From assembly GCF_030646155.1 (NCBI RefSeq), contig NZ_JAUTDN010000012.1, positions 58,729 to 122,728 of the forward strand: a DNA stretch of 64,000 nucleotides. Direction: 5' to 3'. Position numbers and translations under genes: made by a program. Numbering within the stretch: the first letter of the stretch is position 1; the number at the start of each line of letters is the position of its first letter. The notes below the pieces were generated by a model. It did not search any database and was not told the origin of the DNA. It saw only the letters and a program-made list of their open reading frames with translations. Below are positions 45,189 to 55,103 of this stretch, piece after piece. This DNA is from Conexibacter sp. CPCC 205762 (lineage in GTDB: Bacteria > Actinomycetota > Thermoleophilia > Solirubrobacterales > Solirubrobacteraceae).

Positions 45189-46622
45189 ATGGTAGGCACG
45201 AAGCACGGGCACGGACGTCTGCGCGCGAGGATGCGCGCGGCCGCACTGCTGAGCGCCGGCGCGCTGATCGCGTTCGGCGCCGGCTGCGGCAGCAGCGGCG
45301 ACGATGGCGGCAGCGGCTCCGGCGACGCCGGCAGCGGCAAGAACCTGACGATGTGGACGTTCAAGCAGTCGAACGTCCCCGGTCTGGAGGCGGCCGCGGA
45401 GGCGTGGGGCAGAAGCACCGGCAACACGCTCAGAATCCAGGTCTACACGCCGGACGACGCCTACGCGACGAAGGTCCGCGCGGCCGCCAACACGCGCGAC
45501 CTGCCCGACATCGTCTCCGCGCACAGCGCGAGCGAGGAGTGGCAGTTCGCCGCCGCCGGCGTGCTCGACGACATCAGCGGCGAGTTCGACAGAGCGTGGC
45601 AGGACGAGCTGTACCCGAGCGCCGTCGCCGCCACCAGCCTGACGGAGGAGAGAATCAAGGCCTCGGCGGCCAACTCCAGCACGAGCCTGGAAGGCCTCGA
45701 GCCCGGCCACTTCTACGCCGTCCCGTACCTGTCGGGCTCGGCCGGCTTCGTCTTCGCGCGCAAGTCGGCGCTCAGAAGAGCCGGCGTCGACGTCTCGAAG
45801 CCGCCCGCGACCTACCAGGAGATGATCGCCGCGATCGAGAGAACGCGCGCGAGACTGGGCGACAGCGGCGGCATCGCGACCGGCCTGAAGATCCCGCCGA
45901 CCGGCTACTACTGGTTCTTCCGCCCGCTCTCGTTCGACTACCTCGGCAGAGCCGACTTCCTCAACCGCCAGGGCAAGAACCCGAGCGTCGCCTGGAACTC
46001 GCCCAAGAGCATCGAGACGCTGGAGCTGTACGACAGGCTGACGCCGCTGTGGGTGCCGGGCGTGCTCGCGCTCGGGATCGACGAGGCCGACCAGAAGTTC
46101 GCCGACGGCAGCGCCACCTGGGACGTCGGCGGCACGTACACGTTGTCGTTCCTGCTCGATCAGGGGATGGACCTCGACGACGTGATGGTCTTCCCGGTCC
46201 CGCCGCCCGAGGGCGGCGCCTACGACAAGACGAAGCTCGCCCCCGCGCCGCTCGTGTCGGCCGGCGTCGCGAGCACGAGCAAGAACCGCGCCGAGGCGAT
46301 CGACTTCCTCAGATTCCTCAGCAGCAGAGAGGGCGCGAGACTGTTCGGCGAGGGCGCCAACGACATCCCCGCGACCGACCTCGGCGACGAGACCGCGAGC
46401 TGGAACCCGGCGCTGCGCGAGATGTTCGCCGCGCTCAGCCCGCCCGGCGACGACGTCCTCGACGTCAACGACTTCTCGGCCGACCCGGGCGCCGGCGCCG
46501 GCCCCGTCACGCCCGGCACGGCCGACACGCTGAACAAGCTGGTGGCGGGCAAGGCGACGCCTCAGCAGGTCGGCGACGAGCTGACCGAGACGTACGCGAA
46601 GGCATGGGCAGCGCAGAAGTAG
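45189..46622 (+). CDS. CUT1 sugar ABC transporter substrate-binding lipoprotein
   Basis: This 477-residue family-1 extracellular binding protein has a lipobox GAGC (modified Cys about 33), a Gly/Ser/Asp tether, and typical segments LTMWTFKQSN, LPDIVSAHSASEEWQFAAAGVLDDI, VPYLSGSAGFVFARKSALRRAGVD and FADGSATWDVGGTY. It should bind oligosaccharides, here probably uronic-acid oligomers. ATG behind GGAGGAGAG. It overlaps the next gene by 19 bases and uses many AGA codons. Confidence 0.9.
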   Translation: MVGTKHGHGRLRARMRAAALLSAGALIAFGAGCGSSGDDGGSGSGDAGSGKNLTMWTFKQSNVPGLEAAAEAWGRSTGNTLRIQVYTPDDAYATKVRAAANTRDLPDIVSAHSASEEWQFAAAGVLDDISGEFDRAWQDELYPSAVAATSLTEERIKASAANSSTSLEGLEPGHFYAVPYLSGSAGFVFARKSALRRAGVDVSKPPATYQEMIAAIERTRARLGDSGGIATGLKIPPTGYYWFFRPLSFDYLGRADFLNRQGKNPSVAWNSPKSIETLELYDRLTPLWVPGVLALGIDEADQKFADGSATWDVGGTYTLSFLLDQGMDLDDVMVFPVPPPEGGAYDKTKLAPAPLVSAGVASTSKNRAEAIDFLRFLSSREGARLFGEGANDIPATDLGDETASWNPALREMFAALSPPGDDVLDVNDFSADPGAGAGPVTPGTADTLNKLVAGKATPQQVGDELTETYAKAWAAQK

Positions 46623-47605
46623 ACGCGAGCGCGGAGGCGGGGGCGCGGCGGCCGCAGGGCCGCCGCGCGCTCGCGCGCCCGCGCCGCCGCCGGGCCGCGC
46701 GCCGCTACGGCCTGAAGCAGTCGCTGACGGCGTACGGCTTCCTCGCGCCCGCGGTCGTGCTGTTCGCGATCTTCGGCGTCTACACGGTCGCGTACGGCTT
46801 CATGCTCAGCTTCAACCGCTGGAACGGCCTCTCGCCCGAGTGGACGTGGGTCGGCCTGCAGAACTTCAAGGACCTCTTCTCGGCCGATCCGGTGCTGGCG
46901 CCGCGCGTGCGCGGCGCGGTCGGCAAGACGGCGATCGTGATGGTCGCGCTGCCCGTGCTGGTCGTCGGCATCAGCCTGCCGATCGCGGTGATGCTGAACT
47001 CGATCGCGCGGCTGCGCGCGACGCTGCGGACGCTCTACTTCCTCCCGTACGTGACCGCCGGCGTCGGCGTCTACTACGCCTGGCGCTTCATGTACGAGCC
47101 GGCCGGCGCCGTCAACTCGCTGCTGAGAAGCGTCGGGCTCGACTCGCTCGCGCAGGCCGACGGCTTCCTCGGCTCGACCTCGACAGCGCTGCCGGCGACG
47201 ATCGCGGTGCTCGTTTGGATGACGGTCCCGCTCGGGATCCTGCTGTTCCTGACCGGCCTGCAGACGATCGACGAGTCGCTGTTCGAGGCGGCCCGCGTCG
47301 AGGGCGCGAGCCAGTGGACGATCGTGCGGCGCGTCGTATGGCCGCTGCTGGCGCCGATCACCGCGCTGCTGATCGTGATCTGCCTGCGCGAGGCGCTGCA
47401 GAACTTCCAGCTGTTCCTGCTGATGACCAACGGCGGGCCGGTCGACTCGACCAACGTGCTCGGCCTGCAGGTCTACAGACTCGCGTTCGACCGCGGCAAC
47501 AACAACCTCGGCCTCGCCAGCGCGCTCGGCTGGACGTTGTTCGCGCTCGCGCTCGCGCTGTCGCTGCTGAACCTCCGCATCATGCGAGATCGGACCCGCT
47601 CATGA
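46604..47605 (+). CDS. CUT1 sugar ABC transporter permease (UgpA/MalF type)
   Basis: This is a 333-residue permease whose first 40 residues are basic and cytosolic ([13 protein letters not shown]), followed by about six membrane helices. The ATPase-contact loop is ESLFEAARVEGASQWTIVRRVVWPLLAP. The ATG at 46604 lies inside the receptor gene. It pairs with the next permease. Confidence 0.92.
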   Translation: MGSAEVDASAEAGARRPQGRRALARPRRRRAARRYGLKQSLTAYGFLAPAVVLFAIFGVYTVAYGFMLSFNRWNGLSPEWTWVGLQNFKDLFSADPVLAPRVRGAVGKTAIVMVALPVLVVGISLPIAVMLNSIARLRATLRTLYFLPYVTAGVGVYYAWRFMYEPAGAVNSLLRSVGLDSLAQADGFLGSTSTALPATIAVLVWMTVPLGILLFLTGLQTIDESLFEAARVEGASQWTIVRRVVWPLLAPITALLIVICLREALQNFQLFLLMTNGGPVDSTNVLGLQVYRLAFDRGNNNLGLASALGWTLFALALALSLLNLRIMRDRTRS

Positions 47606-48435
47606 GCAGGCTGCGCGAGATCCGCCCGCTGCGCGCGCTCGTCGGCGCGCTGCTGGCGCTCTACCTGATCGTCAGCGTCTATCCGTTCCTGTGGATGCTG
47701 GGCGGCGGCTTCAAGTCCCAGCAGGACGTGCTCGGGACCGCCTCGCCGCTGCCGTCGGAGCCGACGCTCGACGGCGTGCGCGCGGTCTGGGAGCAGCTCG
47801 ACTTCGTCACGCTGCTGCTCAACAGCACGCTGATCACGGTCGCCGCGATCGTGCTGATTCTGATCGTCTTCCCGCTCGCCGCCTACGCCTTCGCGGTGCT
47901 CGACTTCCCGTTCAGAAACGCGCTCTTCCTGCTGTTCGTCGGCGCGCTGCTGGTGCCGGCGGTGACGGTGCTGCTGCCGATCGTGATCCTCGACCGCGAG
48001 CTCGGCCTGATCGACACCAAGTGGGGCGTGATCCTGCCGGTCGTCAACGGCGCGGGCCCGCTGGCGATCCTGATCCTGCGCGGCTACTTCGCGTCGATCC
48101 CGGGCGAGCTGCGCGACGCCGCGCGGATGGAGGGCTACGGCGAGCTTGCCGTCTTCGCGCGCGTCTACTTCCCGCTCGCGCGGCCGGCGCTGATCACCGT
48201 CGCGGTGCTCAACTGCGTCAGCGTCTGGAACGAGTACGTGCTGCCGAGCGTGACGTTGAACGAGAGAGACTCGTTCACGCTCCCGCTCGGCCTGCAGAAC
48301 CTGCTGAGCCAGAACGTCGTGCACTGGAACGAGGTGCTCGCGGCGGCGACGATCATCGTCGTCCCGATCATCGTCCTGTACGCCGTCCTGCAGCGCTACG
48401 TGAACGCCGGCCTGACCGGCGCGGTGAAGGGTTGA
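47602..48435 (+). CDS. CUT1 sugar ABC transporter permease (UgpE/MalG type)
   Basis: This 277-residue permease has YPFLWMLGGGFKSQQDV near the N-terminus and the ATPase-contact loop GELRDAARMEGYGELAVFARVYFPLARPALITV. ATG overlaps the previous stop by four bases, and the ATPase gene follows three bases after its stop. Confidence 0.93.
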   Translation: MSRLREIRPLRALVGALLALYLIVSVYPFLWMLGGGFKSQQDVLGTASPLPSEPTLDGVRAVWEQLDFVTLLLNSTLITVAAIVLILIVFPLAAYAFAVLDFPFRNALFLLFVGALLVPAVTVLLPIVILDRELGLIDTKWGVILPVVNGAGPLAILILRGYFASIPGELRDAARMEGYGELAVFARVYFPLARPALITVAVLNCVSVWNEYVLPSVTLNERDSFTLPLGLQNLLSQNVVHWNEVLAAATIIVVPIIVLYAVLQRYVNAGLTGAVKG

Positions 48436-48438
48436 GAG

Positions 48439-49653
<1,215 letters not shown>

Positions 49654-49696
49654 GCGCGCTGGCGGCGGTCGGGCGGTCGCCGCTCGGGAGCGCGGC

Positions 49697-50581
49697 GTGA
49701 GCGCCTTCGCGGCAGCCGAGGCGCTCGTCCCGCTGGCGCGGGCGCGCTCCTTCCACGACGGCCAGGCCGAGCGCCCCGCGCTGCGTCATCCGGAGGGGAT
49801 CGCGGTCGCCGCCGACGGCACCGTCTGGTGCGGCAGCGAGACCGGCGAGCTGCACCGGATCGCGGCCGGCGGCGGCGCGCGCGAGGTCGTCGGCTCGACC
49901 GGCGGCTTCCTGCTCGGGATCGCCGTCGACGAGGCCGGCGACCGCGTGCTCGCCTGCGACGCGCAGGCCGCGCAGCTCGTCGCCTACGAGCGCTCCAGCG
50001 GCCGGCTGGCGCCGCTGGAGGCGACGCGCGGGCTGCTGGTCCAGCCGAACTTCGTCGTCGTCGACGCCGCCCGCGGCTGCCTCTTCGTCTCCGACAGCGC
50101 GACCCGCGATGGCGCGCCGCGGCCGTCGATCTGGCGCTTTCCGCTCGACGGCGGACCGGGGCGGATCTGCGTCGAGCAGCCGCTCCACTTCGCAAACGGG
50201 CTGGCGCTGTCGGCCGACGGCGCGACGCTGTGGGTCGCCGAGACCTTCCGGCGGCAGGTCGTCGCGATCCCGCTCGACGCGGCCGGCGACGCCGCCGGGC
50301 CGGCTGAGGTCGTCGCCGACGGGCTCGACGGGCTGCCGGACGGGCTCGTCGCGACCGCCGCCGGGACGCTGCTGGTCTGCTGCTACGAGCCGTCGGCGGT
50401 GCTCGCGATCGCGCCCGGCGGCGCGGTCCGGACGCTCGTCGCCGATCCCGAGGCGCACCTGCTGTGCCGGCCGACCAACGGCGCGCTCGACGCGAGCGGC
50501 GACCTGCTGCTGGCGAACTTCGGCGGCTGGCACGTGACGCACGTGCCGCTGCCGGCGGCGCTGGGAGGCAGCGGTGCCTAG
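49697..50581 (+). CDS. SMP-30/gluconolactonase-family lactonase
   Basis: This is a 294-residue six-bladed propeller lactonase. Metal ligands expected for the family are visible: Glu in RHPEGIAVAADG, Asn in HFANGLALSADGATLWVAET and Asp in DGLPDGLV. It would open the aldarolactone or aldonolactone produced by the uronate-dehydrogenase-like enzyme. GTG start, 43 bases after the ATPase gene; convergent with the GntR gene, four bases apart. Confidence 0.88.
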   Translation: MSAFAAAEALVPLARARSFHDGQAERPALRHPEGIAVAADGTVWCGSETGELHRIAAGGGAREVVGSTGGFLLGIAVDEAGDRVLACDAQAAQLVAYERSSGRLAPLEATRGLLVQPNFVVVDAARGCLFVSDSATRDGAPRPSIWRFPLDGGPGRICVEQPLHFANGLALSADGATLWVAETFRRQVVAIPLDAAGDAAGPAEVVADGLDGLPDGLVATAAGTLLVCCYEPSAVLAIAPGGAVRTLVADPEAHLLCRPTNGALDASGDLLLANFGGWHVTHVPLPAALGGSGA

Positions 50582-50585
50582 CGCC

Positions 50586-51257
50586 TCAGGCGAACAGGTC
50601 CGGCCGCACGCGCTCCAGCCGTTCGAGCACGTCGAGCACGCGCCGCACGTGCAGGCGCATCGTCACGGTCGCGCCGTCGGCGTCGCCGGCCTCCATCCGC
50701 TTGACGATCCGCCCGTGGTCCCTGATCAGCTGCGGGAACGCCTCCGGCCGCTCGTTGAGCTTGCGGACGCGGTCGAGGTGGGCGCGGCTGGGGGCGGCGA
50801 CTCTCGCGACGGCGGGGAAGCCGCTGGCGGTGAAGATCGCCTGGTGCAGCGCCGTGTCGAGCGCGGCGAAGGCGGGGATGTCGTCGGCCGCGATCGCCGC
50901 TCTCTGGGCCGCGACGTTGGCGTGCAGCGAGGCGAAGTCGAGCCGCTGCGGATGCTCCAGCGCGGCGTTCAGCGCGGCCAGCTCCAGCGCCTCGCGGATG
51001 AACTGCGCCTCGCGCACGGCCTGCGGGTCGATCGGCGTGACGAACGTGCCCGAGCGCGGGCGGACCGCGACCAGGCCCTCCTCGGCCAGCCGCAGGATCG
51101 CCTCGCGCGCGGGCGTGCGGCTGACGCCCAGCTCGGCCGCGACGGCGACGTCGGAGAGACGCGCGCCGGGCGGGTATCTGAGCTGGACGATGCCCTCCAG
51201 CAGGGTCGCGTACAGCACGTCGCGGGCCTGGCGAGGCTGCTCCGAGATGCTGGCCAT
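50586..51257 (-). CDS. GntR-family (FCD domain) regulator of the hexuronate locus
   Basis: This is a 223-residue protein with an N-terminal winged helix (LYATLLEGIVQLRYPPGARLSDVAVAAELGVSRTPAREAILRLAEEGLV) and a C-terminal FCD ligand domain (FIREALELAALNAAL, DTALHQAIF, DHGRIVKRMEAGDADGA). FadR-subgroup members with FCD domains, such as UxuR and ExuR, sense sugar acids. ATG 51257 lies three bases from an operator copy, implying self-regulation. The operators at 41256, 45141 and 51260 define its likely local regulon. Confidence 0.92.
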   Translation of the reverse strand: MASISEQPRQARDVLYATLLEGIVQLRYPPGARLSDVAVAAELGVSRTPAREAILRLAEEGLVAVRPRSGTFVTPIDPQAVREAQFIREALELAALNAALEHPQRLDFASLHANVAAQRAAIAADDIPAFAALDTALHQAIFTASGFPAVARVAAPSRAHLDRVRKLNERPEAFPQLIRDHGRIVKRMEAGDADGATVTMRLHVRRVLDVLERLERVRPDLFA

Positions 51258-51259
51258 GA

Positions 51260-51271
51260 CTGATATATTAC
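51260..51271. promoter_or_regulatory. GntR operator copy 3 (CTGATATATTAC) between gntR and uxuA-like genes
   Basis: Eleven of 12 bases equal copy 1. The site fills much of the 27-base gap between two divergent starts and contains TATATT, a possible -10 box towards 51285. Confidence 0.7.
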
Positions 51272-51284
51272 CCGAGGAGACGTG

Positions 51285-52268
51285 ATGGCGCCGCAGTTGG
51301 CGGAGATCCTGCTCGACCCCCAGCCTACGCCCGCGTGGCGACAGCTGCGACAGGTCGGGATCGAACGCGCCGTCGGCGTCCTGCCGCGGCGGCTGAAGGA
51401 CTGGCGCGGCGACGACGGCGAGGTCCCGTGGGGGCTGGCGCCGCTGTCGATCCTCGCCGGGATGGTCGAGGCGGACGGCTTCGCGCTCGACGTGATCGAG
51501 GACAACCCGCCGATGGACCGGATCCGCCTCGGCCGCCCCGGCCGCGAGGAGGAGCTGGAGCAGTTCGCGCTGCTCGTGCGCAGCATGGGCCGGCTCGGGA
51601 TTCCGGTGCTCTGTTACAACTGGAGCGCGCTGCTCGGCTGGGTCCGCAGCGAGCTGGCGGTGCGCGGCCGCGGCGGCGCGATCGTCGCCGGCTTCGACGC
51701 CGCCCGCTTCGCCGGCGCCGAGGTGCCGCTGCGCGACGGCGAGGACGAGGCGGCGCTGTGGGAGAACCTGCGCTGGTTCCTGCAGCGGATCGTCCCCGTC
51801 GCCGAGGAGGCCGGCGTGCGGCTGGCGCTGCACCCCGACGACCCGCCGCTGTCGCCCGTCCGCGGCGTGCCGCGGATCATCCGCTCGGTCGAGGCGTTCG
51901 AGCGGCTGCTGTCACTGCACGACAGCCCAGTCAACGGGATCACCTTCTGCCAGGGCAACGTCGCGCTGATGACGGCCGACGTGCCCGCCGCGATCGATCG
52001 CCTGTGCGCGACCGGCCGCGTCCACTTCGTCCACTTCCGCGACGTGCGCGGCACGCCGGAGCGGTTCCTCGAGACGTTCCACGACGAGGGCCCGACCGAC
52101 ATGCTCGCGTGCATGCGCGCCTACGTGGCCGGCGGCTACGACGGCGTCCTGCGGACCGATCACAACCCACTCCTGGAAGGAGACGTGGCCGGCGTCCCCG
52201 GCTATTCGAACCTCGGCCGGCTGCACGCGATCGGCTACGTGCAGGGCCTGCTGGAAGCAGCGAAGTGA
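51285..52268 (+). CDS. uxuA: Mannonate dehydratase (UxuA-like), copy 2
   Basis: This 327-residue TIM-barrel enzyme is the better match to classical UxuA: LALHPDDPPLSPVRGVPRI, NGITFCQGNVALM with the metal Cys, VHFVHFRDVRGT with the His, FHDEGPTDMLACMRAYVAGGYDGVLRTDHNP with the Asp-His. It dehydrates mannonate to KDG. ATG 51285 has GAGGAGA upstream; a GTG directly before (51282) is possible. It is divergent from the GntR gene across operator copy 3. Confidence 0.87.
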   Translation: MAPQLAEILLDPQPTPAWRQLRQVGIERAVGVLPRRLKDWRGDDGEVPWGLAPLSILAGMVEADGFALDVIEDNPPMDRIRLGRPGREEELEQFALLVRSMGRLGIPVLCYNWSALLGWVRSELAVRGRGGAIVAGFDAARFAGAEVPLRDGEDEAALWENLRWFLQRIVPVAEEAGVRLALHPDDPPLSPVRGVPRIIRSVEAFERLLSLHDSPVNGITFCQGNVALMTADVPAAIDRLCATGRVHFVHFRDVRGTPERFLETFHDEGPTDMLACMRAYVAGGYDGVLRTDHNPLLEGDVAGVPGYSNLGRLHAIGYVQGLLEAAK

Positions 52269-52313
52269 ATTGATCCCACGGCGCCGCCCCGGCGCCAGCA
52301 TCAGAGGAGAGAG

Positions 52314-55103
52314 ATGACCGTTCCCCTGCGCCGCGCGCTCGCGCCGGCGCTGGCCGCGCTCGCCTGCGCGGCCGGCTCAGCCGTACCCGCATACGCCCAC
52401 GGCGGCCCGTCCGGCCCGCCCGCGAGAGCCGCGTGGGCGGGCGGGGCTGGTTCCCCGCAGCTCGTGCGCGACCCCGACGGCGTGCCCGTCGTCGCCCGCT
52501 ACGACGTCGCCGCCTACGGCGCCGACGCCTCCGGCAGAAGCGACTCCCACGCCGCGATCCAGAGAGCGCTCGACGCGGCCGGCGCCGACGGCGGCGGCGT
52601 CGTCTGGATCGGCGCCGGCAGCTACCGCGTCGCGACGCCGCTGTGGGTGCCCAGAGGCGTCACACTGCTGGGCGACTGGCGCGACCCGCAGCAGGGCGGC
52701 CGCCGCAGCGACCGCCAGACGGTCCTGCTCGCCGATCCCGATCCCGCCTCGCAGACGCCGTTCCTGACGCTCGTCGGCGGCGGTGGCGTGCAGGGCCTCA
52801 ACGTCTACTACCCGAGACAGCGCGCCGACCAGCCGCTCGCCTACGCCCCGACCGTCCGCCTCGGCGGCGGCGGGTCGCAGTTCGCCTCCGTCAAGCAGGT
52901 GACGCTCGTCAACCCGTACGAGGCGATCCGCGCCGGCACCGACAACAACGAGCTGGGGATCCTCGACGAGGTCCGCATCTCGCCGCTGCGCAGAGGCATC
53001 ACGATCGACTTCGCGACCGACGTCGGCCGGATCGAGGACGTGTCGGTCTCGCCGCGCTTCTGGGCGGCCTGGGACGGCACCTCGGAGCGGGCGATCGCGG
53101 CGCAGTCGCGCGCGAACGTGATCGGCCTCGACATCGGCCGCTCCGACACGCAGTACGTGAAGGGCCTCGAGGTCACCGACGCCGCCGTCGGCGTGCGGCT
53201 GCGCAGAGACAACGGCGTCGTCAACGACGTCACGACTTCCTCCTCGGGCCAGTACTCCGACCTCGACCTGCGCCGCGTCGGCACCGGCGTGCGGCTGGAC
53301 GACGTCAACACGATCGCCGCCCAGCTGACGCACGCGCGCATCGACGCCGAGCAGGCCGGCATCGCGACCGGAGAGGGCTTCAGCGGCACGACATTCAACT
53401 GCCAGGACTGCGCCGTGACCGCCTCGCAGGGGCCGGCGGTCGACCTCGGCGCCGGCTCCGACGGCGTCGTCGGCCTCTACGCCTCGTCGCTGCGCGGCGC
53501 CGCGAACGGGCCGGCCGCGATCGTCTCCGGCGGCGCGCTGCAGCTCCAGCGCTCGCTCGTGCAGCGGCCGCGCAGAGGTGCGGCGGTGCAGCTGCGCAGC
53601 GGCGCCGGCGCGCTCGACCTGGTCGACACGAACCTGCTCAGACGCGACGTCAGCAGCGCCGAGCCGAGCGCGGCGGTCACGGTCGACCACGGCCTCGCGC
53701 CGCTGCTGCGGCCGGCGCCGAAGGCGCCGCGCCTGCCCGCGCTGCCGCGCCCGCGCGGCAGCGCGCTGATCGACGCGACCGCCGCGCCCTACAGCGCCGA
53801 CAGGAGCGCCGGCAGCGACGCGACCGCCGCGATCCAGCGCGCGCTCGACGCGACCGCGCGCAGCGGCGGCGGCATCACCTACCTGCCGGCCGGCCGCTAC
53901 AGGCTCGCCGGCTCGCTGAACGTGCCCAGCGGCGTCGAGCTGCGCGGCGCGCAGATCACGCCCTTCCACACCAACGCCGCCGCGACCGTCCTCTACGTGA
54001 CCGGCGGAGCGGGCAGATCGACCGGTCCGGCGGCGGTCACCGTGCAGGCGCGCGCCGGCCTCAGCGGCCTGCTGACCTGGTACCCGCAGCAGTCGGCCGA
54101 CGCGCCGGCGCAGTACCCCTACGCGGTCCGCGTCGCCGGCCGCGACGCGTGGGTGCGGATGGTCGACGTCGGCAACGCCTGGCAGGGCGTCGACGCCGCC
54201 TCGGCCGACACGACCGGCCACCAGCTCGACTGGGTCGTCGGCGCGCCGCTGAAGACCGGCATCGCGCTCGGCCGCTCCGATGGCGGCGTCGTGCGGCGGA
54301 CCCACTTCAACCCGCACTTCTGGTTCCGCACGACCGACACGACGCTGCCCGGCGCGCCCGCCGACTGGGACGCGATGATGGCGCTCTTCTTCAAGATCAT
54401 GAAGATCCAGGACACGAACCTGGACGCCTTCCTGCTCGGCTCCGCGCGCAACGAGGTGATCGACCAGGCGTTCGCGTACCGGCAGAAGGTCGGCGCCCAC
54501 TTCGTGCGCCAGGACGGGCGCGGCTTCGAGGGCCTGCTGTACGGCTTCTGGCTCGACGCCGCCGTCGACTCGTACGTGATCGAGGGCACCGGCCCGCGCG
54601 GCTTCGACTGCGTCAACTGCGACGCGGGCGCGGTCCCGTGGGGCTTCGACGCGACCAGAGGTGAGATCCCGACGCCCGCCCCGGGCAGCTTCAGCGAGTC
54701 GTTCCTGCGGCTGGAGCCGGGCGCCGGCGCCGCGACACAGGCGCGCTTCTTCAACTTCGGCGCCAACGCCTTCAACTGGAACGCGTTCAGAGGCGTCGTC
54801 GTGCGCGACGGCTCGCTGCAGCTCGCGCAGGCGGCCTTCTCGGGCAACCCGCGTGACGACGCGGGCGCGCTGCAGCTGCTCGGCGGCGCGACCGACGCGG
54901 TTGCGCTCAGCTTCAACCGCACCGGCCGGATAGCGGCCGACAACGTCTCGTTCCTGCGCCAGCCGGTCTGGACCGACGTCTTCGTCGGCGCGGGCGTGCG
55001 GCACGCGCAGATCGCCGGAGCGGTCGCCCGCGACGGCGTCAAGAACGTGCTGCAGCCGAGAGCGCCGGGCGTGCGCGTGCGCGGGGAGGTGGTCCTCAGA
55101 TGA
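52314..55103 (+). CDS. Secreted protein with two pectate-lyase-type beta-helix domains
   Basis: This 929-residue exported protein has a signal peptide ending about AYAHGG. Two Pectate_lyase_3-like domains each begin with the family start: YDVAAYGADASGRSDSHAAIQRALDAAG (about 65) and ATAAPYSADRSAGSDATAAIQRALDATA (about 485), each followed by GGG.....L.AG.YR. Both are right-handed beta-helices with many Asn/Asp turns. Depolymerisation of a uronic-acid polymer is likely, but catalytic residues cannot be assigned. ATG behind GGAGAGAG, in line with the uronate genes; coupled to the next gene by ATGA. Confidence 0.78.
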   Translation: MTVPLRRALAPALAALACAAGSAVPAYAHGGPSGPPARAAWAGGAGSPQLVRDPDGVPVVARYDVAAYGADASGRSDSHAAIQRALDAAGADGGGVVWIGAGSYRVATPLWVPRGVTLLGDWRDPQQGGRRSDRQTVLLADPDPASQTPFLTLVGGGGVQGLNVYYPRQRADQPLAYAPTVRLGGGGSQFASVKQVTLVNPYEAIRAGTDNNELGILDEVRISPLRRGITIDFATDVGRIEDVSVSPRFWAAWDGTSERAIAAQSRANVIGLDIGRSDTQYVKGLEVTDAAVGVRLRRDNGVVNDVTTSSSGQYSDLDLRRVGTGVRLDDVNTIAAQLTHARIDAEQAGIATGEGFSGTTFNCQDCAVTASQGPAVDLGAGSDGVVGLYASSLRGAANGPAAIVSGGALQLQRSLVQRPRRGAAVQLRSGAGALDLVDTNLLRRDVSSAEPSAAVTVDHGLAPLLRPAPKAPRLPALPRPRGSALIDATAAPYSADRSAGSDATAAIQRALDATARSGGGITYLPAGRYRLAGSLNVPSGVELRGAQITPFHTNAAATVLYVTGGAGRSTGPAAVTVQARAGLSGLLTWYPQQSADAPAQYPYAVRVAGRDAWVRMVDVGNAWQGVDAASADTTGHQLDWVVGAPLKTGIALGRSDGGVVRRTHFNPHFWFRTTDTTLPGAPADWDAMMALFFKIMKIQDTNLDAFLLGSARNEVIDQAFAYRQKVGAHFVRQDGRGFEGLLYGFWLDAAVDSYVIEGTGPRGFDCVNCDAGAVPWGFDATRGEIPTPAPGSFSESFLRLEPGAGAATQARFFNFGANAFNWNAFRGVVVRDGSLQLAQAAFSGNPRDDAGALQLLGGATDAVALSFNRTGRIAADNVSFLRQPVWTDVFVGAGVRHAQIAGAVARDGVKNVLQPRAPGVRVRGEVVLR

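Noticed and set aside
52377..55004. Long antisense frame of 875 codons opposite the pectate-lyase-like gene
   Set aside because: Composition is Arg/Ala/Val-rich as expected for an antisense frame in G+C-rich DNA; the plus-strand product has a signal peptide and two recognised domains.
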